Source of the DNA: Emergomyces orientalis
Taxonomy: Eukaryota; Ascomycota; Eurotiomycetes; Onygenales; Ajellomycetaceae
Reading direction: 5' to 3'
DNA: 64,000 nucleotides
Assembly: GCA_002110485.1 (NCBI GenBank)
Contig: MOWL01000093.1
Coordinates: 1 to 64,000 of the forward strand
In this document: in pieces, positions 54,904 through 64,000 of the stretch
How the letters are laid out: every line of letters starts with the position of its first letter
Numbering within the stretch: the first letter of the stretch is position 1
Notes under the pieces: generated by a model
Database searches by the model: none
The model's input: only the letters and a program-made list of their open reading frames with translations
Told to the model about the DNA's origin: nothing
Made by a program: the position numbers and the translations under genes

Positions 54904-56441
54904 ATGGACAACAAAATGGAGATCGATTCAGGACGATCGCCTGAACCGCACCATCTCTCCCCTGCGAGTGACCCAGAATCAATACCCACTCTGGATGGCT
55001 GGATTGAGAGCCTGATGACCTGCAAACAGTTGGCAGAGCAAGATGTACAGAGACTTTGCGATAGGGTGAGTTTTGTTAATTATATTCTGATGGGAAACTA
55101 AGGCTCAGAGGAAAAACCCTCCGATAATCTGTGTCAACCTTTTGACCTTTATTGAGGTTAATGCTGGGTTCTCATATATAATATAGGCGAGAGAGGTACT
55201 GCAAGAAGAGTCGAATGTGCAGCCAGTGGTATGTATCCCGCCGCCCCTCTGACGAAAGTTACTTTCGTTACCACATCAAGAGATGCATTGTTCCGTGTGC
55301 TGATTACGTGGTTACTCTCACAGAAATGCCCAGTGACAGTGTGCGGAGATATACACGGCCAGTTCCATGATCTCATGGAGCTCTTCCGTATTGGTGGCCC
55401 AAATCCTGATACCAATTATCTTTTCATGGGTAAGGGACGCTTTTGTGTTCTATCTATTTTCCTCCGTAAAATGAACGACCGTTATTAACCTGTTATATAA
55501 CAATTTAAAAAGGTGACTACGTCGACCGTGGTTACTACTCCGTCGAGACGGTGACTCTCCTCGTCGCCCTGAAGATCCGTTACCCACAACGCATCACCAT
55601 CCTCCGCGGCAACCACGAATCGCGTCAGATCACCCAAGTCTACGGATTCTACGACGAGTGTTTGCGGAAATACGGCAACGCAAATGTCTGGAAATACTTC
55701 ACAGATCTCTTCGACTACCTGCCCCTCACCGCCCTCATCGATAATCAGATATTCTGTCTCCACGGCGGTTTGAGTCCGTCCATCGACACGCTAGACAATA
55801 TCCGCTCTCTGGATCGGATCCAGGAGGTGCCTCATGAAGGACCCATGTGCGATTTGCTTTGGAGTGACCCAGATGATAGGTGTGGATGGGGAATTTCACC
55901 GCGTGGCGCTGGCTATACCTTTGGGCAGGATATATCTGAGGCGTTTAATCATAACAATGGGTTGACTCTGGTAGCAAGAGCTCATCAATTGGTGATGGAA
56001 GGATATAACTGGTCGCAGGATCGTAATGTGGTGACGATATTCTCAGGTGAAGATCTCTCTCTCCCGCTATCTCTCTCCGTCTCGCTCCCTTTTCCACCCA
56101 CGCGCACTTGCTAGAATATACGCTAATCCCTTCTGTCCCGTGTGTGTGGTAAAACAGCTCCAAATTATTGTTACCGATGCGGCAACCAAGCTGCCATCAT
56201 GGAAATCGACGAGCATCTCAAATATACCTTGTAAGCCCCCCCCCCCAAAAAAAAAAATACCACCTTCCACAACATAATTCCTATTCTCTCTTTTTTTTCT
56301 TTTATTATTTTTTTTTGTGTGTACTAACCACATGAAACCCGCTCTCTTTTTGCTCCCCCGCGCTTCAGCCTTCAATTCGACCCTTGCCCCCGCGCTGGAG
56401 AACCCATGGTCTCCCGCCGCACCCCAGACTACTTCCTCTAG
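54904..56441 (+). CDS. Protein phosphatase 2A catalytic subunit, about 329 aa
   Basis: Ser/Thr phosphatase catalytic subunit of PP2A holoenzymes. Six exons: 54904-55065, 55187-55228, 55324-55429, 55513-56046, 56158-56230 and 56369-56441. All carry GT donors and AG acceptors in matching phases. PPP-family motifs appear in order: VCGDIHGQFHDL, GDYVDRGYYSVET, LRGNHESRQITQVYGFYDEC, LHGGLSPSIDTL, WGISPRGAGYTFG, ARAHQLVMEGYNW and FSAPNYCYRCGN. The C-terminus is the PP2A-specific TPDYFL, the site of leucine carboxymethylation and Tyr phosphorylation, which separates it from Sit4/PP6 and PP1. The N-terminal 30 residues (MDNKMEIDSGRSPEP...) are a short fungal extension. Exon 2 is only 42 nt. A purine/pyrimidine-rich microsatellite-like intron lies between exons 5 and 6. 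Confidence 0.97.
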
Positions 56442-57927
56442 ATAGATCACGTTTTCATCAAATGCAATGCAGAAGACCGCGTGCCTCATCACCTTTTACT
56501 CTCTAATCGATCCTCAAATTTTATTATTATTTTTTTTTTCTTTTTGCTGCGCATTTAGAGAGAAAGAAGAAAGGTAAGAAGAGGAGAAAAACACACTCAA
56601 AGAACAAAAAGAAAACAATTCGTTTTTCCTTCTCTTTCCCCCTTTTTTTTTTTTTTTTTAGTGATTGATTAAATTTTTTTTTGTGCACTGATTTCACTTT
56701 CAAGAGTGTCAGTCAGCACTGCTTTTGATTGCAGCTTGACCCTTGTGCTCCGCTCCCTTTTTCTCCTTGTGTTTTTTTTCTTTCCCTTTCCCTTGTTTCT
56801 TTTTGTTCCTCTCTTTTTTGGTCCTTATGCTGTTTGTTTCTTTTATATGTTTCAGATAAAGCAGGTTGTGTTTCCTTTTCAATTTTAACATCGTAGGAAT
56901 GAATCCCCATCCGAGGGATCGGGGTCCGAAACAGGATCGGGATGGGATGGGGTGGGGTGGCATAACAAGCGATATGATGAAAATGAAACGGAATGGGTGA
57001 AACATGCAAAAATGACCAGAGTACACAGTTCAGAGTATATATTTTGATGGTATTCACTATAGAACTTTCACTCTCCTTTTTTTATCTCTCTCTTTTGGGG
57101 TTTTTTATTTTTATTTTTATTTTTAAGAGGACGAAGAAAGAAATTCCTTTCTCGCACTCCTTCTCGCCTGTTTCGAAAAAGGAAGCCTGGACATATGCGA
57201 GCTCAGGTGGGTTTAGCATTTTGCTAACTTGAGAGTTTTTGGATGGTGAAAGCGGAGGGAGACAAGGCTTGCTATATCATTGATTGTAGAAATGGTGGAA
57301 GGGGAAAGGGGGTATCGACAAGGTGACAGGCTTTTCTGGCGACTGTTAACATGAAGGGGCTGGATTCAACCTGGGTTATATATTTTCTCCTACTAAATGG
57401 TACAGATGTTTCTAATGACTTCTGTTATATAGAAGAGGGATGCTTGTTTGCGTTTTTGGTGCTGTAAAATCAGAGCTGTGGGTGAAAAAACATATTAATG
57501 AAGTGGCTTTTATGAGTTTTAGGTTGGTTTCTTTCTATGTCTCTTCCTTGTCTTTCTTTTTCCCATTCAACCTTAAATTGCCGGCGTCAAAATAGTTGTT
57601 GCCTCACGATCTTGCATCAGGGCACCGGACAAAAGTTGAGAAAAATATATATTTTGGCCGTCAGGTTACCGATGGCACCGTTGCTTGCACGATGAAACAC
57701 AGTACAGACAACGGGCTATGGAAGCTCAATTTAACCGGCTAAATAATCTATTCTTCTAGGAAATTGTTTTGTTTCTACTACGGCTTCGATACCTCAGAAC
57801 AATATGTTTGGTCTAGAATTAAACGCTACTATATAGAGAGAACTAGGTCATTCAATGCCACGATATCCACAAAATCTCTGATGAGGCTAAAGAAGCTTCT
57901 GAAGCCAAAACCTTCATCTAGAACCGG
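56442..57927. other. PP2A 3' flank, low complexity
   Basis: Dominated by T-rich and A-rich tracts (poly-T at 56643-56660, TTTTATTTTTATTT near 57105). No gene recognised until the tRNA. Confidence 0.5.
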
Positions 57928-57999
57928 GGACCTGTGGCGCAACGGTAGCGCGTCTGACTCCAGATCAGAAGGTTATGTGTTCAAATCACATCGGGTTCA
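57928..57999 (+). tRNA. tRNA-Trp (CCA), no intron
   Basis: A 72-nt cloverleaf folds by hand. Acceptor stem GGACCTG pairs with CGGGTTC (with wobbles), discriminator A. D-arm is GCGC-AACGGTA-GCGC. Anticodon arm is TCTGA-CTCCAGA-TCAGA with anticodon CCA at 57960-57962. T-arm is ATGTG-TTCAAAT-CACAT. The B-box-like GTTCAAATC is intact, so it is likely transcribed by Pol III. Confidence 0.93.
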
Positions 58000-58975
58000 T
58001 CGCAAAATTCCTTTTTTCTCAGGACTCGGGTGCTCTTTTTTGTTCCTCCTTTCCCCTTGGCCCTGTACTTTTTCCACATTTCTACTAAACTATTCAACAA
58101 GTTTCCTCGGCTAGCTTCCCTGATCTGCCCGCCATTTATTCAGCGATGATTTATTCCTTTCTTCCGTTCAGTTGTAGAGTGGATATTTCGCCTCGAACCT
58201 TTCTCATGAAGACAGTTGGATGACGAAACATATTATTGGGGGCTCAGGTGTCGGTGGAATTTCTTCAGTCCGGCCGGTGATATACCATTTCAGGGTTGTT
58301 GATTCAAATTCCCCAAAATGGCACTTTACTTTTACCCTTGTCCTACGGAGTAGAGGGATGCCATGATATCAATCTACGAATTTTGATCGCGTCATCTCTA
58401 TAAGATACGGAGCTAATTATATCTAGAAATTTACTGAGGGGAAACCCGTTGTCTCATTACTATCTGGCTGTAATGGATGACAACACCTTATCAACGTCTA
58501 GTTATCAAATGTTGGAAAAGTGGAGAAAGCCAGAAGCTTGAGCTGGGGCAACACATGGGCCTTTACTCCCGCTGCCTCCCTGGCTTGAACACTTCAACAC
58601 TTGAACACTTGTGACAGTAACCAGTTTTAAGCGCAATTCCTACAGATGATATTTAAAATAGGTTGCCTTCTGCAGACCGCGGCCACTTAAACAGTTGACC
58701 CAACTCTTTCAGCCCTCATTAGCTTGGGGAGAGGTGGGAGGGGCTGCAACTAGATCCATGCAGAGGCCTGCCCAGTCACGAATCATCCTAGGCGCAAGCA
58801 GGGCTGATGGTTTATAGTTCTTTGTGGAGATGGAGGTACAGCAGCTGACGCCCTGTATTTCTTTTTTTGATTGATATATCTACAGGGTGTTCTTTGCTTG
58901 ATGCGACGTCACTTTTGGAGACTCTTATTGTAAGGGGTTTTTCTTTACGCGTCCTTGTTGGTTTGCTTATCTCAT
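58000..58975. other. Gene-poor stretch after the tRNA
   Basis: No gene recognised. A TACGGAGTA motif lies at 58344-58352 and a diverged copy (TACGGAGCT) near 58406. Confidence 0.5.
58012..58017 (+). terminator. Pol III terminator of tRNA-Trp
   Basis: A T6 run 13 bp after the tRNA 3' end on the same strand. Confidence 0.7.
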
Positions 58976-59203
58976 TCACATTCTATTTCTACTCTCTTCA
59001 TTCTCAACCTTCCATCCTCCAGTCAAAAATTCAGTGTAGAGCATTGTTGGATCATACTTTGCACGGATCTTCTTCAGTTTAGCAAGATTATCATCTCCAT
59101 AGTTTTCAAAAATCTTCTGTCTTTTGTCAGCATCATTCATATACTTGAAATCCGCTTTCTGGCCTGTGGTAGCTAGTCTATCATCCATTTTTGCTGTAGT
59201 CAA
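58976..59203 (-). pseudogene. Orphan BBE-domain fragment of an FAD-linked oxidoreductase
   Basis: The minus-strand frame reads DFKYMNDADKRQKIFENYGD, DNLAKLKKIRAKYDPTMLYT and EFLTGGWKV. This is the C-terminal berberine-bridge-enzyme segment (YxNxAD...YG..N...L..I..KYDP...F....GGW) of secreted FAD oxidases. No FAD-binding domain is visible upstream on the minus strand (59,204 onward). It is therefore a remnant. It could descend from the same kind of gene as the pseudogene at 19-20.6 kb, which lacks just this domain, but the two are 38 kb apart and need not be one gene. Confidence 0.7.
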
Positions 59204-61159
59204 GTTGCGGTATTCGGTAATTCTTTGATCATAATTTGCATCTATTCATGTAATGCCTTGGACCACCTCTATGTCCCGAAAGGGTCATTATCTAGTCATA
59301 GAAACTGGTTGTTAACTGTTTTCATTTTTTGAAAGCCATTCATCTTTTCTACAGAACAAATGATAATATTATCATGAATTCAGATCTCTATGCCCACAGG
59401 TGGACGGGTTTCTTTTACCCTTCATGTATATTTATATTTGGAATTTCTTGCAACTGATCCTGAGCTTCAATTTTTAGATTTGATGCTGTAATTCATATGA
59501 GGTTGACTAAAAACCTGAATGCCAAACTGCACATCAAATTTCTTTTTCAAAAGACAGGTGAGTTCTGTTTTGAAATTACTACCATCTCTTCAGTTCTAAG
59601 TCTTATTCATCTTCTTATTGTCAAACTAGATAATGATAGTCTATGTCTTTCCTGTGTAGTAAAGGTTCAAAAGTAGCGAGTGAAAATTAGGTAGTTCCCA
59701 GGATGGTGTGCTGTACAGGTGAAGCTTTTATACGCTATATCCGCCTGAGAGCATTATCGGGTGCACGTTGTCAGCCTGTAACTAAGCAGGGCCTTGATGG
59801 GAAAGCGTGTGTTTGGGGTAGACCGGAAGAAGGTCGTAAATTGATTCAGCTCAGTCATGAATAATTTTATGATGAGTTTATGCCTTGGAGCATGGCACAG
59901 AGAGGATGGGCTGCTGAGAGCAATAATTAGGTAACATATGTGCCTGGCTTTGATTCTTTGCTGGATCGAAAGACATCCCAGATCCCCTCCGAAGAACGCT
60001 CATCCATCCACCGAAGGGTGTATCGTAGCCAAAGGATCACTTGGAGTTAATCATGGTCTCAGCTTAGCCTCAGCCTTTAACAATCCAATCTTCGAGTCGA
60101 GGCTGTCTTTATTATTGTTTGCTTTTCAAGTTCCTCGTTTATTTTGCATCATGGGAAGATCAACAGGCAGCGGTGGAAGCGAACATGACAGCATGAATAC
60201 ATTAACCTACTTCACCACGAACTTGGCCACTTTGTACTACTGCACTAATTTAATATGAGAAGGTACCTTCACATGTTTGTCTTGTTTGTCTTGGAGGTAC
60301 TCTCCCTACTAAATTAGCCTAGTGGTACAAAGTGGCCAAGGCCGTGGTGTGGATAACTTGAACCCTACTCCGTATACTCCGTACTTATGCTGATTGATAG
60401 GCCTCGTATTAATCCCGACAGGATGCTATTATGAGCCTCGTATTTGAGCAATCTGAGTCTTCGTTTGTTAAAGGTTTCAACCTGTAAGCGACTCGCTTAT
60501 AAATCAAAATTATAACTTACCAAACACCAGCAAGAAACGGTTGAGGCTTTCATCTAAGATTGAAGTTGGACATGAATTTCCCCACACATGAGAATAACAA
60601 GAGATCATGATTCGATCACAAAGTCACCTTTGAGCCGAAGTGCAAATCTCGATTCTCCTGTTTGCTTTTCGAGCAAAACCCAAAGTTGGATTGAATTGTT
60701 TGGCCAATGGTCAACGATCGCCTATCACCCCATAGCGGCCGATACCAAGTTGCTCTATTTTCCCGTATCCATTTCGTCTTCCTATAGAGAAGAATATTCG
60801 ACTGAAAGTTCGCGTCTTGTCATGTTTGGCACGTTTGAATTGTTTGAATCGCTGATTGCTGATGAATCAGCTTTGGTTTCGGCTCGTGAGGCCTTGATGA
60901 ACTCCTCTGTAGCATTCTCCTTACAAGCGAGGGCTCAGAGCGCACCATGTCGATACATGGAGCAAACAAAGATATATATATACCAGAGATGCCAGGAGGT
61001 TGAGGGAATGAAAAAGCTCGAATACCAGACTTTCTTCACTCGTTGAAAGAACAGAAGAGTTTACTCCTCCCTATATTCAACGTATATATCCTTTCTTTTG
61101 AAACCCCGAAAAAACCAAAAAACAAGCAACAAGCTATTTTCACTATATATATGTACAAT
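59204..61159. other. Gene-poor, repeat-bearing stretch before the SDR gene
   Basis: No convincing gene. It contains the fold-back repeat at 60213-60349 and paired TACTCCGTA motifs at 60366-60383. A 152-codon frame at 60588-61046 has no recognisable domain. The SDR promoter presumably lies at the right end. Confidence 0.5.
60213..60349. repeat. Fold-back (inverted repeat) element, ~54-bp arms
   Basis: The left arm (60213-60267: CACCACGAACTTGGCCACTT...TAATTTAATATG...GGTACC) is matched by the reverse complement of the right arm (60296-60349: CACCACGGCCTTGGCCACTT...TAATTTAGTAGG...AGTACC). By eye about 80% of positions agree. The loop is about 28 bp. The structure suggests a MITE/fold-back transposon remnant. 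Confidence 0.7.
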
Positions 61160-61963
61160 ATGTCGATTTACACTGGAAAAACCGCCGTAATAATTGGAGG
61201 AACCCACGGCATCGGCTTTGCTACAGCAAAACTCCTCCTCAGTTATGGAGCTAGGGTGCTCTTGACCGGCCGTCGCCCAGAGCCCATCGCAGAAGCAAAA
61301 GCAGAACTTGGCATCACCAGCAAAGGTAGCAGCGCAACCATCGTTCAGTTCGACATAACCTCCGCGCCAGTTTCCCTATCCGATTTACAAGCTTCCATCG
61401 AAACCCACATCGGTCTAGACAAGGCCGTCGACTTCCTCTTCATAAATGTTGGCTACGCCTTTCTGGAACCTATAGCAGCAGTGACTGAGGACAGTTTCGA
61501 TCGCACCTTCAACACCAATACGCGCGGACCCTTCTTCCTAGCGCAGAAGTTCGCTCCAAGTATTAAACCGGGTGGCTCCATCCTTTTCACAACGAGCACG
61601 TCCATCGCAACTGGTATTCCGGGCATGGCGGTCTATTCCGCTTCCAAAGCTGCGATATACTCCTTCGCACAGACCCTTGCTGCGGAGCTTGCGCATGCAA
61701 AGAAGGAGGGAGAGGAGGCGGTGCGTGTCAATGTTCTCAGTCCGGGTTTCGTGGATACACCCACCATGGGCACGATTGGGATCTCGAAGGAGGAGAAGGC
61801 GGCGTTTGTTCAGGTTGGGACGAAAAGTACCCCCGTAGGGAGAATTGCAAGTCCGGAGGAAGTTGCGAAGGCGGCTGTGTTTATGGGACTTGAGGCGACT
61901 TTTTCGACGGGTGTAGAGTTTGTGGTGGATGGAGGTTTGAGGGCGCTGAAGGAGGGGGAGTGA
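61160..61963 (+). CDS. Short-chain dehydrogenase/reductase (classical SDR), about 267 aa
   Basis: An NAD(P)(H)-dependent oxidoreductase of unknown substrate. A single exon with the cofactor motif GGTHGIG (residues 13-19) and TGRRPEP after beta-2, where the Arg pair favours NADPH. The structural motif is NVG (Asn96, usually NAG). The catalytic set is Ser in TSTSIATG, Tyr159 and Lys163 in YSASK. SPGFVDTPTM and VEFVVDGGLRA close the fold. Length matches the classical 250-270-residue family. The ATG at 61160 (MSIYTGKTAVIIGG) is preferred; an in-frame ATG three codons earlier (61151) is equally possible, while the much longer upstream open frame is Lys-rich and probably leader. Confidence 0.92.
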   Translation: MSIYTGKTAVIIGGTHGIGFATAKLLLSYGARVLLTGRRPEPIAEAKAELGITSKGSSATIVQFDITSAPVSLSDLQASIETHIGLDKAVDFLFINVGYAFLEPIAAVTEDSFDRTFNTNTRGPFFLAQKFAPSIKPGGSILFTTSTSIATGIPGMAVYSASKAAIYSFAQTLAAELAHAKKEGEEAVRVNVLSPGFVDTPTMGTIGISKEEKAAFVQVGTKSTPVGRIASPEEVAKAAVFMGLEATFSTGVEFVVDGGLRALKEGE

Positions 61964-62396
61964 GGTGTGGAAAGGCAGTGGATTGAATATTTTGTGTAGC
62001 TCTTTTCTTTTGGTTGTTGAATAGAGATTTGGCTCTTGGGAGGGGATAGATGGTAGATGGGGGTGCTGGTTGAGATGGTAGGGTATCAAATGAAATCTAT
62101 TAGATGGTTATGTCTGTGTATACTCAAAATAAAACATATTTGTGAAATTTAGGTACGGAAAATGAAGAAATGTCAGGGAAAAATGTATATGTATGTGAGA
62201 ATTGAAATGAGAATTAGAAAAATAGGTTGAGGTATGTGCAGAATAACATGAGATGAGGTAAAAGTAAGAAAAAAACGCCAGTAGGGGTTCTCCCATTTTT
62301 CCAAAATCATACGTACGAACAAAACAAGGCAACTGAAAATTTTTTAAGCTTTTAGCGCCGGGGAATCCCAATGTATAAACCCTCGTCATTTATATT
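61964..62396. other. Convergent 3' region
   Basis: Short AT-rich interval between the SDR gene and the membrane protein gene, both ending here. Nothing else recognised. Confidence 0.5.
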
Positions 62397-63476
62397 TCAG
62401 AAACCGGACTCGGCAGCCACTCCGGCTTCAGTATCATTTGCAGCTGAGTCGTCATCTTTTTCATTACTATTATTATTATTAACAGTGTAAGTTCGCACCT
62501 TCGAGCTGCCGTTGGGAACGTGGAATCTCAAATCCACACGGGAAAAGAAGAAGAGGAACACCACCGTGGCTTCAATGCCGAAGTTGAAGATGTAAAAACA
62601 TGCTTTGTGGTGATACCACGCTGGATTGTTGGCCATGCGAGCAGGCATGAAGGTCGTACCGGCACGGAATGACGCTCCAAGACAGAGCAGCACGGCCGCA
62701 GTACCAGCGATGAGAATCTTCGCCTTGAGGCTCCCGTAACCGAAATGCTCAGTTGGTTGGCGGCGTGGGGTTAGCGCGATGAAGGCGAGCATGGGGATTG
62801 GGAGGAAGGAGACGAAGGTGAAATAAGACACGCCCCACCATTGGAGATTGCGGTCGATTGATCGAATGTCCGTATCAAGGGTGTAGAAGCTTTGCACGGT
62901 GGCGGTGATGACCATCACGAGGGTCAGGATGATAAGGACATAGAGCGCCTTAAAGGCATAGGAGAAAGGCCGTGACCAACCAATCCGCGGATGGGTGGCC
63001 CGGAAAATGCGCTGGGTGTAGAGTAGGTTGAGGATAAAGAGGAGTAGAACACCTGCGGCAACGAAGATCTGCGCTGCAATTGCGATTTGGGCATTGGTGA
63101 TGCGGTTCGCCCATACGATTCTGAGAACCGAAGCTGTAATTCTAGCCATGCAGAAGCCGAATGTAGCAGCTGAAGGAATGAATTTATGGCCTCGTGCCAT
63201 GTTTTTCCGGAATAGGGTCATGTGGCAGGCTGCGCCTATTATAAATATGGCGAGGAAAACTGCAGTAATGGGAACATCTACTGAGATTGACGGTCGACCT
63301 CCCATACCTGCAGCGGTAGGAGGGTACGGTGGACCAGGCGGCGGACCCATGGCCTAAGTAAAAAAACCATTGTCAACTCAACAATACCCTTAGATATGTC
63401 ATTAATTCGAGATATATCAGGGCTGTCATACCTTCGCGCCTGAGGCTCCGGAAGGGAGGCCTGATTGTTGGGACAT
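62397..63476 (-). CDS. Seven-helix fungal membrane protein (DUF3112-like), about 333 aa
   Basis: Function unknown. Exon 1 (63476-63432, MSQQSGLPSGASGAK) and exon 2 (63353-62397) join in phase 0 (GTATGA donor, TTAG acceptor). After a Pro/Gly-rich N-terminus (MGPPPGPPYPP) about seven hydrophobic helices follow: ITAVFLAIFIIGAACHM, FGFCMARITASVLRIVW, AGVLLLFILNLLY, ALYVLIILTLVMVITATV, VSYFTFVSFLPIPMLAFIAL, AGTAAVLLCLGASFRAG and GIEATVVFLFFFS. HMTLFRKNMARGHKFIPS after helix 1 and RVDLRFHVP after helix 7 fit the DUF3112 family as I remember it. The C-tail is Asn/Asp-rich. Seven helices invite comparison with receptors, but no ligand or signalling role is known. Confidence 0.85.
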
Positions 63477-64000
63477 CCTGAGGCTTTTGGCCTGTTCTAG
63501 ACGTGATATTTTCTTCAGTCAATCTGGATATGGAGGTCCGCGTTCTCCTACGTGGTGTTTTTCTTGAGGATAGTCCTAGGAGTTGTGGGTATTAATCGCC
63601 TAGCAATTATTAGAAAAAAAGAAGCTTAAGGTAAGAAATTATTGGGGTAACTGCGGCGTTTGTGAAATGGTAAATAAACAGTCAAGATTTTTTGAGGAAG
63701 GGAGGCAAATGGCGTTTATGTATTATTATTTCTCCCACGGGGTTATTCTTGAAACTGCGATCTAGCCTGCCAGGAATTGCATAGCTTTCGCATCAAGGCC
63801 GCCAAAATCGACGGCGCAGGTGTCCCGCTATCATCTTCACCATCGGTAAAGGGATAATTTCCTCCCGATATTTTGCAGGGTGAGTAATAATGAACAGGCA
63901 TAGAAAGGTAGGCCAAACAAAGGCATGACCATGTCGGTACCTCTTTGACTAAGCGCGTTGTCAGTGGCTCCGAACCTCATGCCTCTGGATGCTTTGTTTC
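63477..64000. other. Upstream region of the membrane protein gene
   Basis: Promoter side of the seven-helix protein gene up to the window edge. No other gene recognised. Confidence 0.5.

Noticed and set aside
59760..59840. Sequence loosely resembling part of 5S rRNA (AACTAAGCAGGGCC...GATGGGA)
   Set aside because: Neither the 5' nor the 3' stem of 5S rRNA is present and the match is too short.
60588..61046. 152-codon plus-strand frame
   Set aside because: No domain, no splice context, and it runs into the SDR leader; composition is not protein-like enough to claim a gene.
1..64000. CRISPR arrays or prokaryotic defence systems
   Set aside because: The window is fungal; no regularly spaced direct repeats were seen.

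Overview
The window is nuclear DNA of a filamentous ascomycete. Genes carry short introns with GTATGT/GTAAGT-type donors, CTAAC branch points and YAG acceptors. Intergenic stretches are long, pyrimidine-rich or AT-rich. Protein types such as fungal HNH proteins, a DUF3112-like membrane protein, an RfeB/Yox1-like homeobox protein and a conserved basic proline-rich protein point to Pezizomycotina, most likely Eurotiomycetes/Onygenales. That placement rests on protein style, not on a database search.

Layout. 0-7 kb: the start of a Pcc1 (KEOPS) gene running off the left edge, a Cdc14 phosphatase gene, and an HNH-domain gene with an apparent one-base frameshift. 7.2-12.2 kb: a complete, apparently young Ty1/copia retrotransposon (identical 102-bp LTRs, 5-bp TSD, PBS, polypurine tract, uninterrupted 1535-codon gag-pol) sitting in the promoter interval between the HNH gene and a divergently transcribed F-box gene. 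12.3-14.5 kb: the F-box gene and a small secreted-protein gene assembled here from two reading frames. 15.8-22.6 kb: an accessory, decaying region holding a broken gene of unknown family, an intact HSL-type alpha/beta hydrolase, a broken FAD-linked (berberine-bridge type) oxidase and an intact NmrA-like reductase, possibly the remains of a small metabolic cluster. 24.8-29.9 kb: a homeobox regulator with MCB-like boxes upstream, and an FMS1-like amine oxidase. 31.6-44.9 kb: a basic proline-rich protein, the UV-damage endonuclease Uve1, the App1 phosphatidate phosphatase (start codon uncertain), and a sugar transporter. 47.2 kb: a solo LTR. 48-56.4 kb: a large Asn/Pro/His-rich repeat protein, a PI31-type proteasome regulator and the PP2A catalytic subunit. 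57.9 kb: tRNA-Trp. 58-60.5 kb: gene-poor DNA with an orphan BBE-domain fragment and a fold-back repeat. 61-63.5 kb: a short-chain dehydrogenase and a seven-helix membrane protein.

Most intact genes are conserved single-copy housekeeping or signalling genes (cell cycle, DNA repair, tRNA modification, proteasome, PP2A) with no operon-like relationship. I found no clearly new multi-gene system. The items most worth checking are the recent copia insertion into a divergent promoter, the low-complexity insertion in Pcc1, the start region of app1, the secreted protein model, the decayed oxidase region and the fold-back and solo-LTR elements.
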